This document shows, piece after piece, positions 57,457 through 64,000 of a stretch of DNA of 64,000 nt. Made by a program: the position numbers and the translations under genes. A model generated the notes under the pieces. The model was not told where the DNA came from. It did not search any database and worked only from the letters and a program-made list of their open reading frames with translations. Source of the DNA: Aquipseudomonas ullengensis (GTDB lineage Bacteria; Pseudomonadota; Gammaproteobacteria; Pseudomonadales; Pseudomonadaceae); the NCBI RefSeq assembly GCF_014174475.1, contig NZ_JACJUD010000003.1, positions 372,001-436,000 on the forward strand. Direction: 5' to 3'. How positions within the stretch are numbered: position 1 is the stretch's first letter; each line of letters starts with the position of its first letter.

Positions 57457-58920
57457 ATGGTTCCGGTAATCGCCCTGGTGGGCCGTCCCAATGTGGGCAA
57501 ATCGACCCTGTTCAACCGCCTGACTCGAACCCGCGATGCGATCGTCGGCGATCTGTCGGGCCTGACCCGTGATCGCCAGTACGGCGAGGCCAAATGGGAA
57601 GGTCGTAGCTACATCCTGGTCGACACCGGCGGCATCACCGGCGACGAGGAGGGCATCGACGAGAAGATGGCCGAGCAGTCGCTGCTGGCGATCGAGGAGG
57701 CCGATGTCGTGCTGTTCCTAGTCGACGCCCGTGCGGGCCTGACCGCTGGCGACCAGATGATTGGCGAGCACCTGCGCAAGCGCAACAAGCGCAGCTACCT
57801 AGTGGTGAACAAGATCGACAACATCGATCCGGACATCGCCCGTGCCGAATTCAGCCCGATGGGCATGGGCGAAGCCCTGCCGATTGCCGGCGCCCATGGC
57901 CGCGGTATCACCCAGTTGCTGGAGGCCTCGCTCGGCGAATATCCCCGTGACGAGGATGACGGCGCCACCGACGAGGATGTTGCCGAAGGCGAAGAAGCCA
58001 AGCGCATTCCCGGCCCGAGCGAGAAGGATGGCATCAAGATCGCCATCATCGGCCGGCCCAACGTCGGCAAGTCGACCTTGGTCAACCGCATGCTCGGCGA
58101 AGAGCGCGTGGTGGTCTATGACCAGCCCGGCACCACCCGCGATAGCATCTACATCCCGTTCGAGCGTAACGACGAGAAGTACACGCTGATCGACACCGCC
58201 GGTGTGCGCAAGCGCGGCAAGATCCACGAGGAAGTGGAAAAGTTCTCGGTGGTGAAGACCCTGCAGGCGATCAAAGACGCCAACGTTGTGATCTTCGTCA
58301 TGGACGCCCGCGAAGGGGTGGTCGACCACGACCTCAACCTGCTCGGCTTTGCCATCGAATCCGGCCGCGCGCTGGTGATCGCTCTGAACAAGTGGGACGG
58401 CATGGAGTCCGGCGAGCGTGACTACGTGAAGACCGAGCTGGAGCGCCGGCTGTTCTTCGTCGACTACGCCGACATCCACTTCATCTCCGCACTGCACGGC
58501 ACCGGCGTGGGCAACCTGTACAAGTCGGTGCAGGCCTCGTTCAAGTCGGCGATCACCCGCTGGCCAACCAGCCGCCTGACGCAGATTCTCGAAGATGCAG
58601 TACGCGAGCATCAGCCGCCGCTGGTTGGCAGCCGTCGTATCAAGCTGCGTTATGCCCACCTGGGTGGCGCCAACCCGCCGCTGATCGTGATCCACGGCAA
58701 CCAGGTCGAGGCCGTGCCGAAGTCCTATTCGCGCTACCTGGAGAACACCTACCGGCGCGTGCTCAAGCTGGTCGGTACGCCGATCCGCATCGAGTACAAG
58801 AGTGGTGAGAACCCCTACGAGGGCAAGAAGAACACCCTCACCGACCGTCAGGTGAACAAGAAACGTCGCCTGATGAGCCACCACAAGAAGGCCGAGAAGA
58901 AACGCCGCGACAAGAAGTAA
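57457..58920 (+). CDS. der: Ribosome assembly GTPase Der (EngA)
   Basis: 487 residues with two tandem G domains ([14 protein letters not shown] at about 8-21 and [14 protein letters not shown] at about 200), their G3 DTGG and DTAGV, G4 NKID and NKWD, and a C-terminal KH-like domain. A Lys/Arg-rich tail ends the protein ([15 protein letters not shown]). It is needed for 50S subunit maturation. It has an upstream GGAGG and a terminator after it. Confidence 0.98.
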   Translation: MVPVIALVGRPNVGKSTLFNRLTRTRDAIVGDLSGLTRDRQYGEAKWEGRSYILVDTGGITGDEEGIDEKMAEQSLLAIEEADVVLFLVDARAGLTAGDQMIGEHLRKRNKRSYLVVNKIDNIDPDIARAEFSPMGMGEALPIAGAHGRGITQLLEASLGEYPRDEDDGATDEDVAEGEEAKRIPGPSEKDGIKIAIIGRPNVGKSTLVNRMLGEERVVVYDQPGTTRDSIYIPFERNDEKYTLIDTAGVRKRGKIHEEVEKFSVVKTLQAIKDANVVIFVMDAREGVVDHDLNLLGFAIESGRALVIALNKWDGMESGERDYVKTELERRLFFVDYADIHFISALHGTGVGNLYKSVQASFKSAITRWPTSRLTQILEDAVREHQPPLVGSRRIKLRYAHLGGANPPLIVIHGNQVEAVPKSYSRYLENTYRRVLKLVGTPIRIEYKSGENPYEGKKNTLTDRQVNKKRRLMSHHKKAEKKRRDKK

Positions 58921-58952
58921 GGGCTGCACCAGCCGCGTGCTATCGGGGTTTG

Positions 58953-58988
58953 AAAAGGCGCAGAAGACATAAGCTTCTGCGCCTTTTT
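58953..58988 (+). terminator. Terminator of der
   Basis: AAAAGGCGCAGAAG-ACATAAG-CTTCTGCGCCTTTTT: a 13-bp stem and T run. Confidence 0.9.
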
Positions 58989-59065
58989 CATATCAGCGAC
59001 TGCTGCATCCGCCGGCGACCATCGGCTATCCTCGCGGCTCGCGCCCGTCAGCAGGAATTGCTCTG

Positions 59066-60214
59066 ATGCTCACCAGCAAGTTGCCGCACGTCGGCACCAC
59101 CATCTTCACCCGCATGTCCCAGCTCGCCGCGGAAACCGGTGCGCTCAATCTGTCCCAGGGCTTTCCTGATTTCGACGGCCCGCAGGCCCTGCGTGATGCC
59201 GTTGGCCGCCATATCGGCGCCGGGCATAACCAATACGCCGCGATGACCGGCCTGCCAGCCCTGCGCGAGCAGGTTGCGGCGAAGATCGCCCGTAGCTACG
59301 GGCGCAGCGTCAGCGCCGATACGGAAGTCACCATCACACCCGGCGCCACCCAGGCGATCTTCTGTGCGATCCAGGCGCTGATCCATCCTGGCGACGAGGT
59401 GATCGTCTTCGATCCCAGCTACGACAGCTACGAGCCTTCGGTGGAGCTGGCCGGCGGACGCTGTGTGCATGTGCCACTGGCCCTGGCGGATTTTTCCATC
59501 GACTGGCAGCGCCTGCAGGACGCGCTGAGCCCGCGCACGCGGCTGATCATCCTCAACAGCCCGCACAACCCTAGCGGTGCGCTGATTTCCCGCGCCGAAC
59601 TGGATCGCCTGGCGGCTTTGATCCGCGAGCGCGACATCTACCTGGTCAGCGACGAGGTCTACGAGCACCTGGTGTTCGATGGCGTGCAGCACGCCAGCGT
59701 GCTGGCCCACGAGGAGCTGTACCAGCGCGCCTTCGTGGTCAGCTCGTTCGGCAAGACCTACCACGTCACTGGCTGGAAGACCGGCTACGTGGTGGCGCCT
59801 CCAGCGCTTTCCGCGGAGCTGCGCAAGGTCCACCAATACGTCAGCTTTTGCGGGGTAACGCCGCTGCAATGGGCGCTGGCCGACTTCATGACCGAGCATC
59901 CCGAACACGTCGAGGAACTGCCGGCGTTCTACCAGAGCAAGCGCGACCTGTTCTGCGACCTGCTGGCGAGCTCGCGCTTTCGCTTCACCCGTACCGCCGG
60001 CACCTATTTCCAGCTGGTCGATTATTCGGCGATCCGCCCGGACCTGAACGATGTGGCCATGGCCGAATGGCTGACCCGCGAGCATGGCGTGGCGGCGATT
60101 CCGGTGTCAGTGTTCTACCAGCAGCCGCCGGCTGAGCTGCGTCTGGTGCGTTTCTGCTTCGCCAAGCGTGAAGACACCCTGCGCCAGGCCGCCGACAAGC
60201 TCAGCTCTGTGTAG
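59066..60214 (+). CDS. PLP-dependent aminotransferase, methionine/kynurenine type (YbdL-like)
   Basis: 382 residues, fold-type I class I aminotransferase. It has NLSQGFPDF, NSPHNPSGALIS, SDEVYEHLVFDG, and the PLP-binding Lys in SSFGKTYHVTGWKTGYVV (about 225-242). This set is most like E. coli YbdL, a methionine-preferring transaminase, and like the glutamine transaminase K family. The next gene but one REP pair downstream is an omega-amidase, the usual partner for removing alpha-ketoglutaramate. The substrate is inferred, not proven. Confidence 0.88.
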   Translation: MLTSKLPHVGTTIFTRMSQLAAETGALNLSQGFPDFDGPQALRDAVGRHIGAGHNQYAAMTGLPALREQVAAKIARSYGRSVSADTEVTITPGATQAIFCAIQALIHPGDEVIVFDPSYDSYEPSVELAGGRCVHVPLALADFSIDWQRLQDALSPRTRLIILNSPHNPSGALISRAELDRLAALIRERDIYLVSDEVYEHLVFDGVQHASVLAHEELYQRAFVVSSFGKTYHVTGWKTGYVVAPPALSAELRKVHQYVSFCGVTPLQWALADFMTEHPEHVEELPAFYQSKRDLFCDLLASSRFRFTRTAGTYFQLVDYSAIRPDLNDVAMAEWLTREHGVAAIPVSVFYQQPPAELRLVRFCFAKREDTLRQAADKLSSV

Positions 60215-60275
60215 GAGCGAGCGTCGCGAGCGAATGAGGCAACCGTAAAGTTTCGCGAGCAGAGCTCGCTCCTAC
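60210..60275. repeat. REP pair (REPIN-like), copy 3
   Basis: TGTAGGAGCGAGCGTCGCGAG and CTCGCGA-type CGCGAGCAGAGCTCGCTCCTAC are inverted around about 20 bp. It overlaps the last codon of the aminotransferase gene and ends 24 bp before the omega-amidase start. Confidence 0.85.
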
Positions 60276-60298
60276 GGACAAATTTTTGAGGCGTTGAG

Positions 60299-61087
60299 AT
60301 GAGCGATAAATCTGACCTCGAACTGGCGCTGATCCAGACCGAGCTGGCCTGGCAAGACCCCACCGCCAATCGCGCGCACTTTGCCGCGCTGCTGGAGCAG
60401 GCTCGCGGTGCGGATCTGGTCGTGCTACCGGAAATGTTCAGTACCGGCTTCTCCATGCACTCGTCCGAACTGGCTGAGCCTGAGGGTGGCCCTACCACGA
60501 TCTGGCTGCGCGAGCAGGCCCGGCGCATTGGCGCCGTGGTGACGGGCAGCCTGATCATCCAGGCTGCCGATGGTAGCTACCGCAATCGTCTGCTGTGGGC
60601 GCGCCCGGATGGCTCGTTGGCGCACTATGACAAGCGCCACCTGTTCCGCATGGCCGGCGAGCACAAACACTATGCGGCGGGTGACGAGCAGGTGGTGCTG
60701 GAACTCAAGGGGTGGCGTGTGCGCCCGCTGATCTGCTACGACCTGCGCTTTCCAGTGTGGAGCCGTGATCCGGCCACCACCGACCTGCTGCTCTACACCG
60801 CCAACTGGCCCGCAGCGCGGCGCAACCACTGGAACCGGCTGCTGCCGGCACGGGCCATCGAAAACCTGTGCTATGTGGCGGCGGTCAATCGCATTGGTAG
60901 CGACGGCAATGGCCACCCGTACAGCGGTGACAGCCAGGTGCTGGATTTCCAGGGTGACAGCCTGCTGGCGCCGGGCGAGGCGGGCGGGGTGTTCCGCGTC
61001 ACGCTGAGCGCGGCAAACCTGGCGGCTTACCGCCAGCGCTTTCCGGCTCACCTGGATGCTGATAGCTTTTCCCTCGATCTCATCTGA
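60299..61087 (+). CDS. Omega-amidase of the nitrilase superfamily (YafV-like)
   Basis: 262 residues. Nitrilase catalytic triad visible: Glu in VLPEMFSTGFSM (about 42), Lys in HYDKRHLF (about 116), Cys in LICYDLRFPVWSRD (about 149). It hydrolyses alpha-ketoglutaramate and similar omega-amides. Paired with the transaminase upstream it can close the glutamine transaminase-omega-amidase cycle, which salvages the keto acid of methionine. There is a REP pair in between, and the gene starts 84 bp after the transaminase stop. Confidence 0.9.
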   Translation: MSDKSDLELALIQTELAWQDPTANRAHFAALLEQARGADLVVLPEMFSTGFSMHSSELAEPEGGPTTIWLREQARRIGAVVTGSLIIQAADGSYRNRLLWARPDGSLAHYDKRHLFRMAGEHKHYAAGDEQVVLELKGWRVRPLICYDLRFPVWSRDPATTDLLLYTANWPAARRNHWNRLLPARAIENLCYVAAVNRIGSDGNGHPYSGDSQVLDFQGDSLLAPGEAGGVFRVTLSAANLAAYRQRFPAHLDADSFSLDLI

Positions 61088-61105
61088 CCTCAGGAATTTT
61101 CCCGC

Positions 61106-61564
61106 ATGGATGCCAACAACCCGTTTCAAACCCCTGCCGCCGACCTGGTCAATCCGGGTGTAGTGGCTGCTGGAGAGAAGCTCTATAGCCTGGCGGCTGT
61201 GGGCTGGGCGACCTTCTTCGGCACGCCGCTGGCCGGCGCCTACGTGCTGGCGCACAACTTCCGTAGCCTGGGGTTGCACCAGCATGTGAAGACGGTCTGG
61301 TTACTGGCCATCGGCCTGCTGCTGGCGGTCTCGGTGCTGACTTACGTGTTGCCGGAAAATCTCTCCGGCACCGGCTTCACCGTGGCCCAGGTGATGGGCA
61401 TGTACTTCTACGCTAAGTCGCTGATCGCCGCGCAAATCACCGAGCATCGGCTGCGCGATGGCGCCTTCTACTCCAACTGGCGTGCCGTGGGCATTGGCCT
61501 GTTGATGCTGGTGGCGGTGCTGGTCGTGGTGGTGCCGCTGATGCTGCTGACCGGTCTGGCTTGA
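61106..61564 (+). CDS. Small integral membrane protein of unknown function
   Basis: 152 residues starting MDANNPFQTPAADLVNPGV, a soluble polar lead. Three to four hydrophobic segments follow (about 28-48 GWATFFGTPLAGAYVLAH, about 62-82 VWLLAIGLLLAVSVLTYVL, about 90-110, and 130-150 IGLLMLVAVLVVVVPLMLL). It begins 18 bp after the omega-amidase stop. I do not recognise a named family; the NPFxxPxADL start resembles DUF4013/DUF2628-like small membrane proteins in layout only. Confidence 0.8.
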   Translation: MDANNPFQTPAADLVNPGVVAAGEKLYSLAAVGWATFFGTPLAGAYVLAHNFRSLGLHQHVKTVWLLAIGLLLAVSVLTYVLPENLSGTGFTVAQVMGMYFYAKSLIAAQITEHRLRDGAFYSNWRAVGIGLLMLVAVLVVVVPLMLLTGLA

Positions 61565-61584
61565 TCTTCACCTGCCCTGAACGA

Positions 61585-61616
61585 CAAACCCCGCCAATTG
61601 GCGGGGTTTGTGTTTT
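61585..61616. terminator. Bidirectional terminator between the membrane protein gene and leuA
   Basis: CAAACCCCGCC-AATT-GGCGGGGTTTG followed by TGTTTTT. A perfect 11-bp stem between converging genes. Confidence 0.88.
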
Positions 61617-61630
61617 TGCTGGGCGGAAGA

Positions 61631-63301
61631 TCAGGCCGCCTGGACCTCGGCCTGGGTCATGGCGCGGTTGAGGGCGCTGAACAGGGCGCGGAAGGTCGCC
61701 GTGGTCAGGTTCTCGTCGATGCCGATGCCGTGCAGCGGGCGACCGCCGTTGGCGCGGATCTCGATGTAGGCCGCCGCCTGGGCGTTGGTGCCGGAGCTGA
61801 TGGCGTGCTCGTGGTAATCCATGATCTCCACGTTGAGCGGCAGGGCGGCGACCAGCGCCTCCAGCGGACCCTTGCCGGTGCCGTGTTTGCGGCGCAGCTC
61901 ACCATTGAAGGTCACGTCGATGTCGACGTTGCAGATACCGTTCTCTTCCTGCAGGCGATGGCTCTTCAGCACGTACGGGCTGTTGGCCTTGAGGTACTCG
62001 TTCTGCAGCAGGCCGTAGATCTGCTCGGCGGTCATTTCCAGGCCGAGGCGATCGGTTTCCTTCTGCACCACCTGGCTGAACTCGATCTGCATGCGGCGCG
62101 GCAGGCTGATGCCGTACTCCTGCTCGAGGAGGAAGGTGATGCCGCCCTTGCCCGACTGGCTGTTGACGCGAATCACTGCCTCGTAATCGCGGCCGATGTC
62201 GGCTGGGTCGATCGGCAGGTACGGTACTTCCCAGACACCTTGTGGGTCCTGCTGGGCGAAGCCCTTGCGGATCGCATCCTGGTGCGAGCCGGAGAACGCG
62301 GTGTGCACCAGGTCGCCGACGTACGGATGACGTGGGTGTACCGGCAGCTGGTTGCACTCCTCGACCACCTTGCGCACGGTGTCGATGTCGGAGAAGTCCA
62401 GTTGCGGGTTGACGCCCTGGGTGTAGAGGTTGAGTGCCACGGTCACCAGGCAGACGTTGCCGGTGCGCTCGCCGTTGCCGAACAGGCAGCCTTCCACGCG
62501 GTCGGCGCCGGCCATCAGGCCCAGCTCGGTGGCGGCCACGCCGGTGCCACGGTCGTTGTGGGTGTGCAGGCTGAGCAGCACGCTGTCACGACGGTCGACA
62601 TGGCGGCCGAACCATTCGATCTGGTCGGCGTAGTTGTTCGGCGTGGCGCCTTCGATGGTGGCGGGCAGATTGAGGATCAGCTTCTGCGCCGGGGTCGGCT
62701 GGAACACGCCGATCACCGCGTTGCACACCTCGACGGCGAAGTCGATTTCGGTGGAGCTGAACACTTCCGGCGAGTATTCGAAGCCCCACTGGGTTTCCGG
62801 CTGGGCGGCAGCCAGGCGCTTGACGATCTTCGCCGCTTCTACGGCGATCTCGGTGACGCCGGCCTTGTCCTGGTTGAAGACGATGCGGCGGAAGCTCGGC
62901 GCGGTGGCGTTGTAGTAGTGGACGATGGCTTTCTTGGCGCCCTTGAGCGACTCGAAGGTGCGGGTGATCAGGTCTTCACGGGCCTGGGTCAGCACCTGGA
63001 TGGTCACGTCGTCGGGGATGTGGCCGCCTTCGATCAGCTCGCGAACGAAGTCGAAGTCGGTCTGCGAGGCGGACGGGAAGCCCACCTCGATTTCCTTCAG
63101 GCCCACGGCGAGCAGGCACTTGAAGAAGCGCATCTTCTTCTCGGCGTCCATTGGCTCGATCAGCGACTGGTTGCCGTCACGCAGGTCGGTGCTCAGCCAG
63201 ATCGGCGCCTGGTCGATGATCTTGTCCGGCCAGGTGCGGTCCGGAATGTTGATCGGGGTGAACGGACGGTATTTCGTCGACGGGTCTTTGAGCATGGTCA
63301 T
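61631..63301 (-). CDS. leuA: 2-isopropylmalate synthase, long (LeuA2) form
   Basis: 556 residues from the ATG at 63301 ([25 protein letters not shown]). Catalytic HMG-CoA-lyase-like TIM barrel: [16 protein letters not shown] with the substrate-binding Arg/Asp, [12 protein letters not shown], and metal-binding [11 protein letters not shown]-terminal regulatory domain from about 430 to the end would bind leucine for feedback control. First step of leucine biosynthesis. Preceded by a Leu-rich leader ORF and an inverted repeat, and converges on a terminator. Confidence 0.97.
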   Translation of the reverse strand: MTMLKDPSTKYRPFTPINIPDRTWPDKIIDQAPIWLSTDLRDGNQSLIEPMDAEKKMRFFKCLLAVGLKEIEVGFPSASQTDFDFVRELIEGGHIPDDVTIQVLTQAREDLITRTFESLKGAKKAIVHYYNATAPSFRRIVFNQDKAGVTEIAVEAAKIVKRLAAAQPETQWGFEYSPEVFSSTEIDFAVEVCNAVIGVFQPTPAQKLILNLPATIEGATPNNYADQIEWFGRHVDRRDSVLLSLHTHNDRGTGVAATELGLMAGADRVEGCLFGNGERTGNVCLVTVALNLYTQGVNPQLDFSDIDTVRKVVEECNQLPVHPRHPYVGDLVHTAFSGSHQDAIRKGFAQQDPQGVWEVPYLPIDPADIGRDYEAVIRVNSQSGKGGITFLLEQEYGISLPRRMQIEFSQVVQKETDRLGLEMTAEQIYGLLQNEYLKANSPYVLKSHRLQEENGICNVDIDVTFNGELRRKHGTGKGPLEALVAALPLNVEIMDYHEHAISSGTNAQAAAYIEIRANGGRPLHGIGIDENLTTATFRALFSALNRAMTQAEVQAA

Positions 63302-63365
63302 GATGCGAATCCTGGGGTGGCGGCAGGCCGGGTAAACGAGAAAGGCAGAAATCTGGCGAGTCGGT

Positions 63366-63443
63366 TCAGCCGCGTAGTCGCGGGCTGACCAGGCGCAGGC
63401 AGGCGTGTTGGCGTAGCAGAATGAGGGTGTGGGCACTGTTCAT
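63366..63443 (-). CDS. Leucine-rich leader peptide of leuA
   Basis: 25 codons from ATG 63443 to TGA 63366-63368, about 65 bp upstream of leu[21 protein letters not shown] then PRLRG. Six Leu (codons CTC, CTG, CTA, CTG, CTG, CTA), including the rarely used CTA twice, and four Arg. This is the composition and position expected of an attenuation leader that senses charged tRNA-Leu. I do not see a clean terminator/antiterminator pair between it and leuA, so control could be through ribosome stalling and mRNA folding or RBS access. Short frames occur by chance, so the call rests on the Leu content and context. Confidence 0.7.
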   Translation of the reverse strand: MNSAHTLILLRQHACLRLVSPRLRG

Positions 63444-63494
63444 AGTGTCAACCCTAACGGTCGGGGTTAAAGCTGGCAAGTCTTGCGGGAAAAA

Positions 63495-63539
63495 CGCCAT
63501 TTAATAGCGATCTGCTGCTATTGGTGATTTTAAATGGCG
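63495..63539. promoter_or_regulatory. Nested inverted repeats upstream of leuA (operator candidate)
   Basis: Outer CGCCATTTAA (63495-63504) and TTAAATGGCG (63530-63539) are perfect complements 25 bp apart. Inner AATAGC (63503-63508) and GCTATT (63517-63522) are also complementary. It is AT-rich against a GC-rich background and about 50 bp upstream of the leader ORF, as expected for a promoter/operator. Nothing else is seen in 63444-63608. Confidence 0.5.
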
Positions 63540-63608
63540 GTATTCAGTGGTTTTTGGCGTTTCTATTGCGCTAATAATTTCCGGCTTTAGCGCCCGTGTC
63601 CACAGCGT

Positions 63609-64000
63609 TCAGGGCGGGTTGGCGGCGCTGGCGTCGAGGTGCTCGTTGCGCAGGCTCTGGAAGTCGATGCCGCTGGGGTTCTGGAACACGCGCAGGCCGA
63701 AGGTCGGGAGAATGGCCAGCAGGTGATCGAAGATATCGGACTGGATGCCTTCGTAGGCGACCCAGGCGGTGGTGTTGGTGAAGCAGTAGATTTCCAGCGG
63801 CAGGCCGTCGGCGCCGGGCTGCAGCTGACGCACCAGCAGGGTCATGTCCTGGTGGATGCCGTCGTGCTGGCGCAGGTAGCGCTCGACATACACGCGAAAG
63901 GTACCCAGGTTGGTCATGCGGCGGGCGTTCAGCGGGTCGGCGAAGCTGGCATTGAAGGCCTGTAGCTCGGCGCGCTTGCCTTCCAGGTACGGTTTCAGCA
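63609..64000 (-). CDS. Mechanosensitive channel (MscS superfamily, YbdG-like), C-terminal part
   Basis: The last 130 residues of a gene that continues beyond the window edge; the stop is at 63609. The visible part, with NARRMTNLGTFRVYVERYL, MTLLVRQLQPGADGLPLEIYCFTNTT and VFQNPSGIDFQSL, is the cytoplasmic region of YbdG/miniconductance-type channels. The membrane part is not in the window. It is transcribed leftward, its end about 165 bp from the leuA leader ORF. Confidence 0.85.
   Translation of the reverse strand, partial: LKPYLEGKRAELQAFNASFADPLNARRMTNLGTFRVYVERYLRQHDGIHQDMTLLVRQLQPGADGLPLEIYCFTNTTAWVAYEGIQSDIFDHLLAILPTFGLRVFQNPSGIDFQSLRNEHLDASAANPP

Noticed and set aside
61598..63388. 596-residue open frame opposite leuA
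   Set aside because: Antisense shadow of leuA; no recognisable motif.

Overview
The window is an ordinary-looking, GC-rich chromosomal stretch of a gammaproteobacterium, almost certainly a Pseudomonas (or the closely related Ectopseudomonas group) other than P. aeruginosa. The reasons are the gene content and gene order (secA-argJ, groESL-fxsA, colRS, mexVW, icmP, queA-tgt-yajC-secDF, suhB-trmJ-cysE-isc, ndk-rlmN-pilF-rodZ-ispG-hisS-yfgM-bamB-der, long-form leuA). These match, from memory, two separate PAO1 blocks placed next to each other here: roughly PA4403 down to PA4370, and PA3824 down to PA3791. Pseudomonas-type REP pairs and Pseudomonas regulatory boxes (ColR, IscR) support this. There is no prophage, CRISPR array, intact insertion sequence or obvious genomic island.

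Layout. 1-14 kb: the secA tail, argJ, a glutathione transferase, a Nudix/ThiE fusion, then a leftward cluster (response regulator with degenerate GGDEF, panE-like reductase, sensor kinase, PduO-type cobalamin adenosyltransferase). After it come yajQ, an MscS channel, ampG, an alkyltransferase-like protein and two tandem DUF481 outer-membrane proteins. 14-22 kb: groESL behind a sigma-32-type promoter, fxsA, a HugZ-like protein, an SDR, and colRS followed by a WaaP/InaA-type LPS kinase behind a ColR box. 22-34 kb: the mexVW efflux pair, a chemoreceptor, and an iron-associated periplasmic set (DUF1513, imelysin-like, di-haem DUF1111, IcmP). 34-41 kb: an RDD protein, a cold-shock protein, tRNA-Leu(CAA), queuosine genes and yajC-secD-secF. 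41-50 kb: suhB, trmJ, cysE and the complete isc operon. 50-59 kb: ndk, rlmN, pilF, a RodZ-like gene, ispG, hisS, yfgM, bamB and der. 59-64 kb: a methionine-type aminotransferase with an omega-amidase, a small membrane protein, leuA with a Leu-rich leader peptide, and the end of a mechanosensitive channel gene.

Much of the novelty is in the non-coding DNA: (i) a 269-bp cloverleaf-like MITE with 26-bp terminal inverted repeats next to yajQ, plus a 57-bp palindromic relative on the other side of that gene; (ii) two long hairpin repeats with a shared loop core and covarying arms, at 1.6 and 18.7 kb; (iii) three REP pairs; (iv) a Leu-rich leader ORF and a palindromic operator upstream of leuA; (v) ColR and IscR sites, and a palindromic operator candidate over the mexVW promoter. 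The gene set with the least explained role is the imelysin/DUF1111/DUF1513 cluster at 28.5-33.7 kb.
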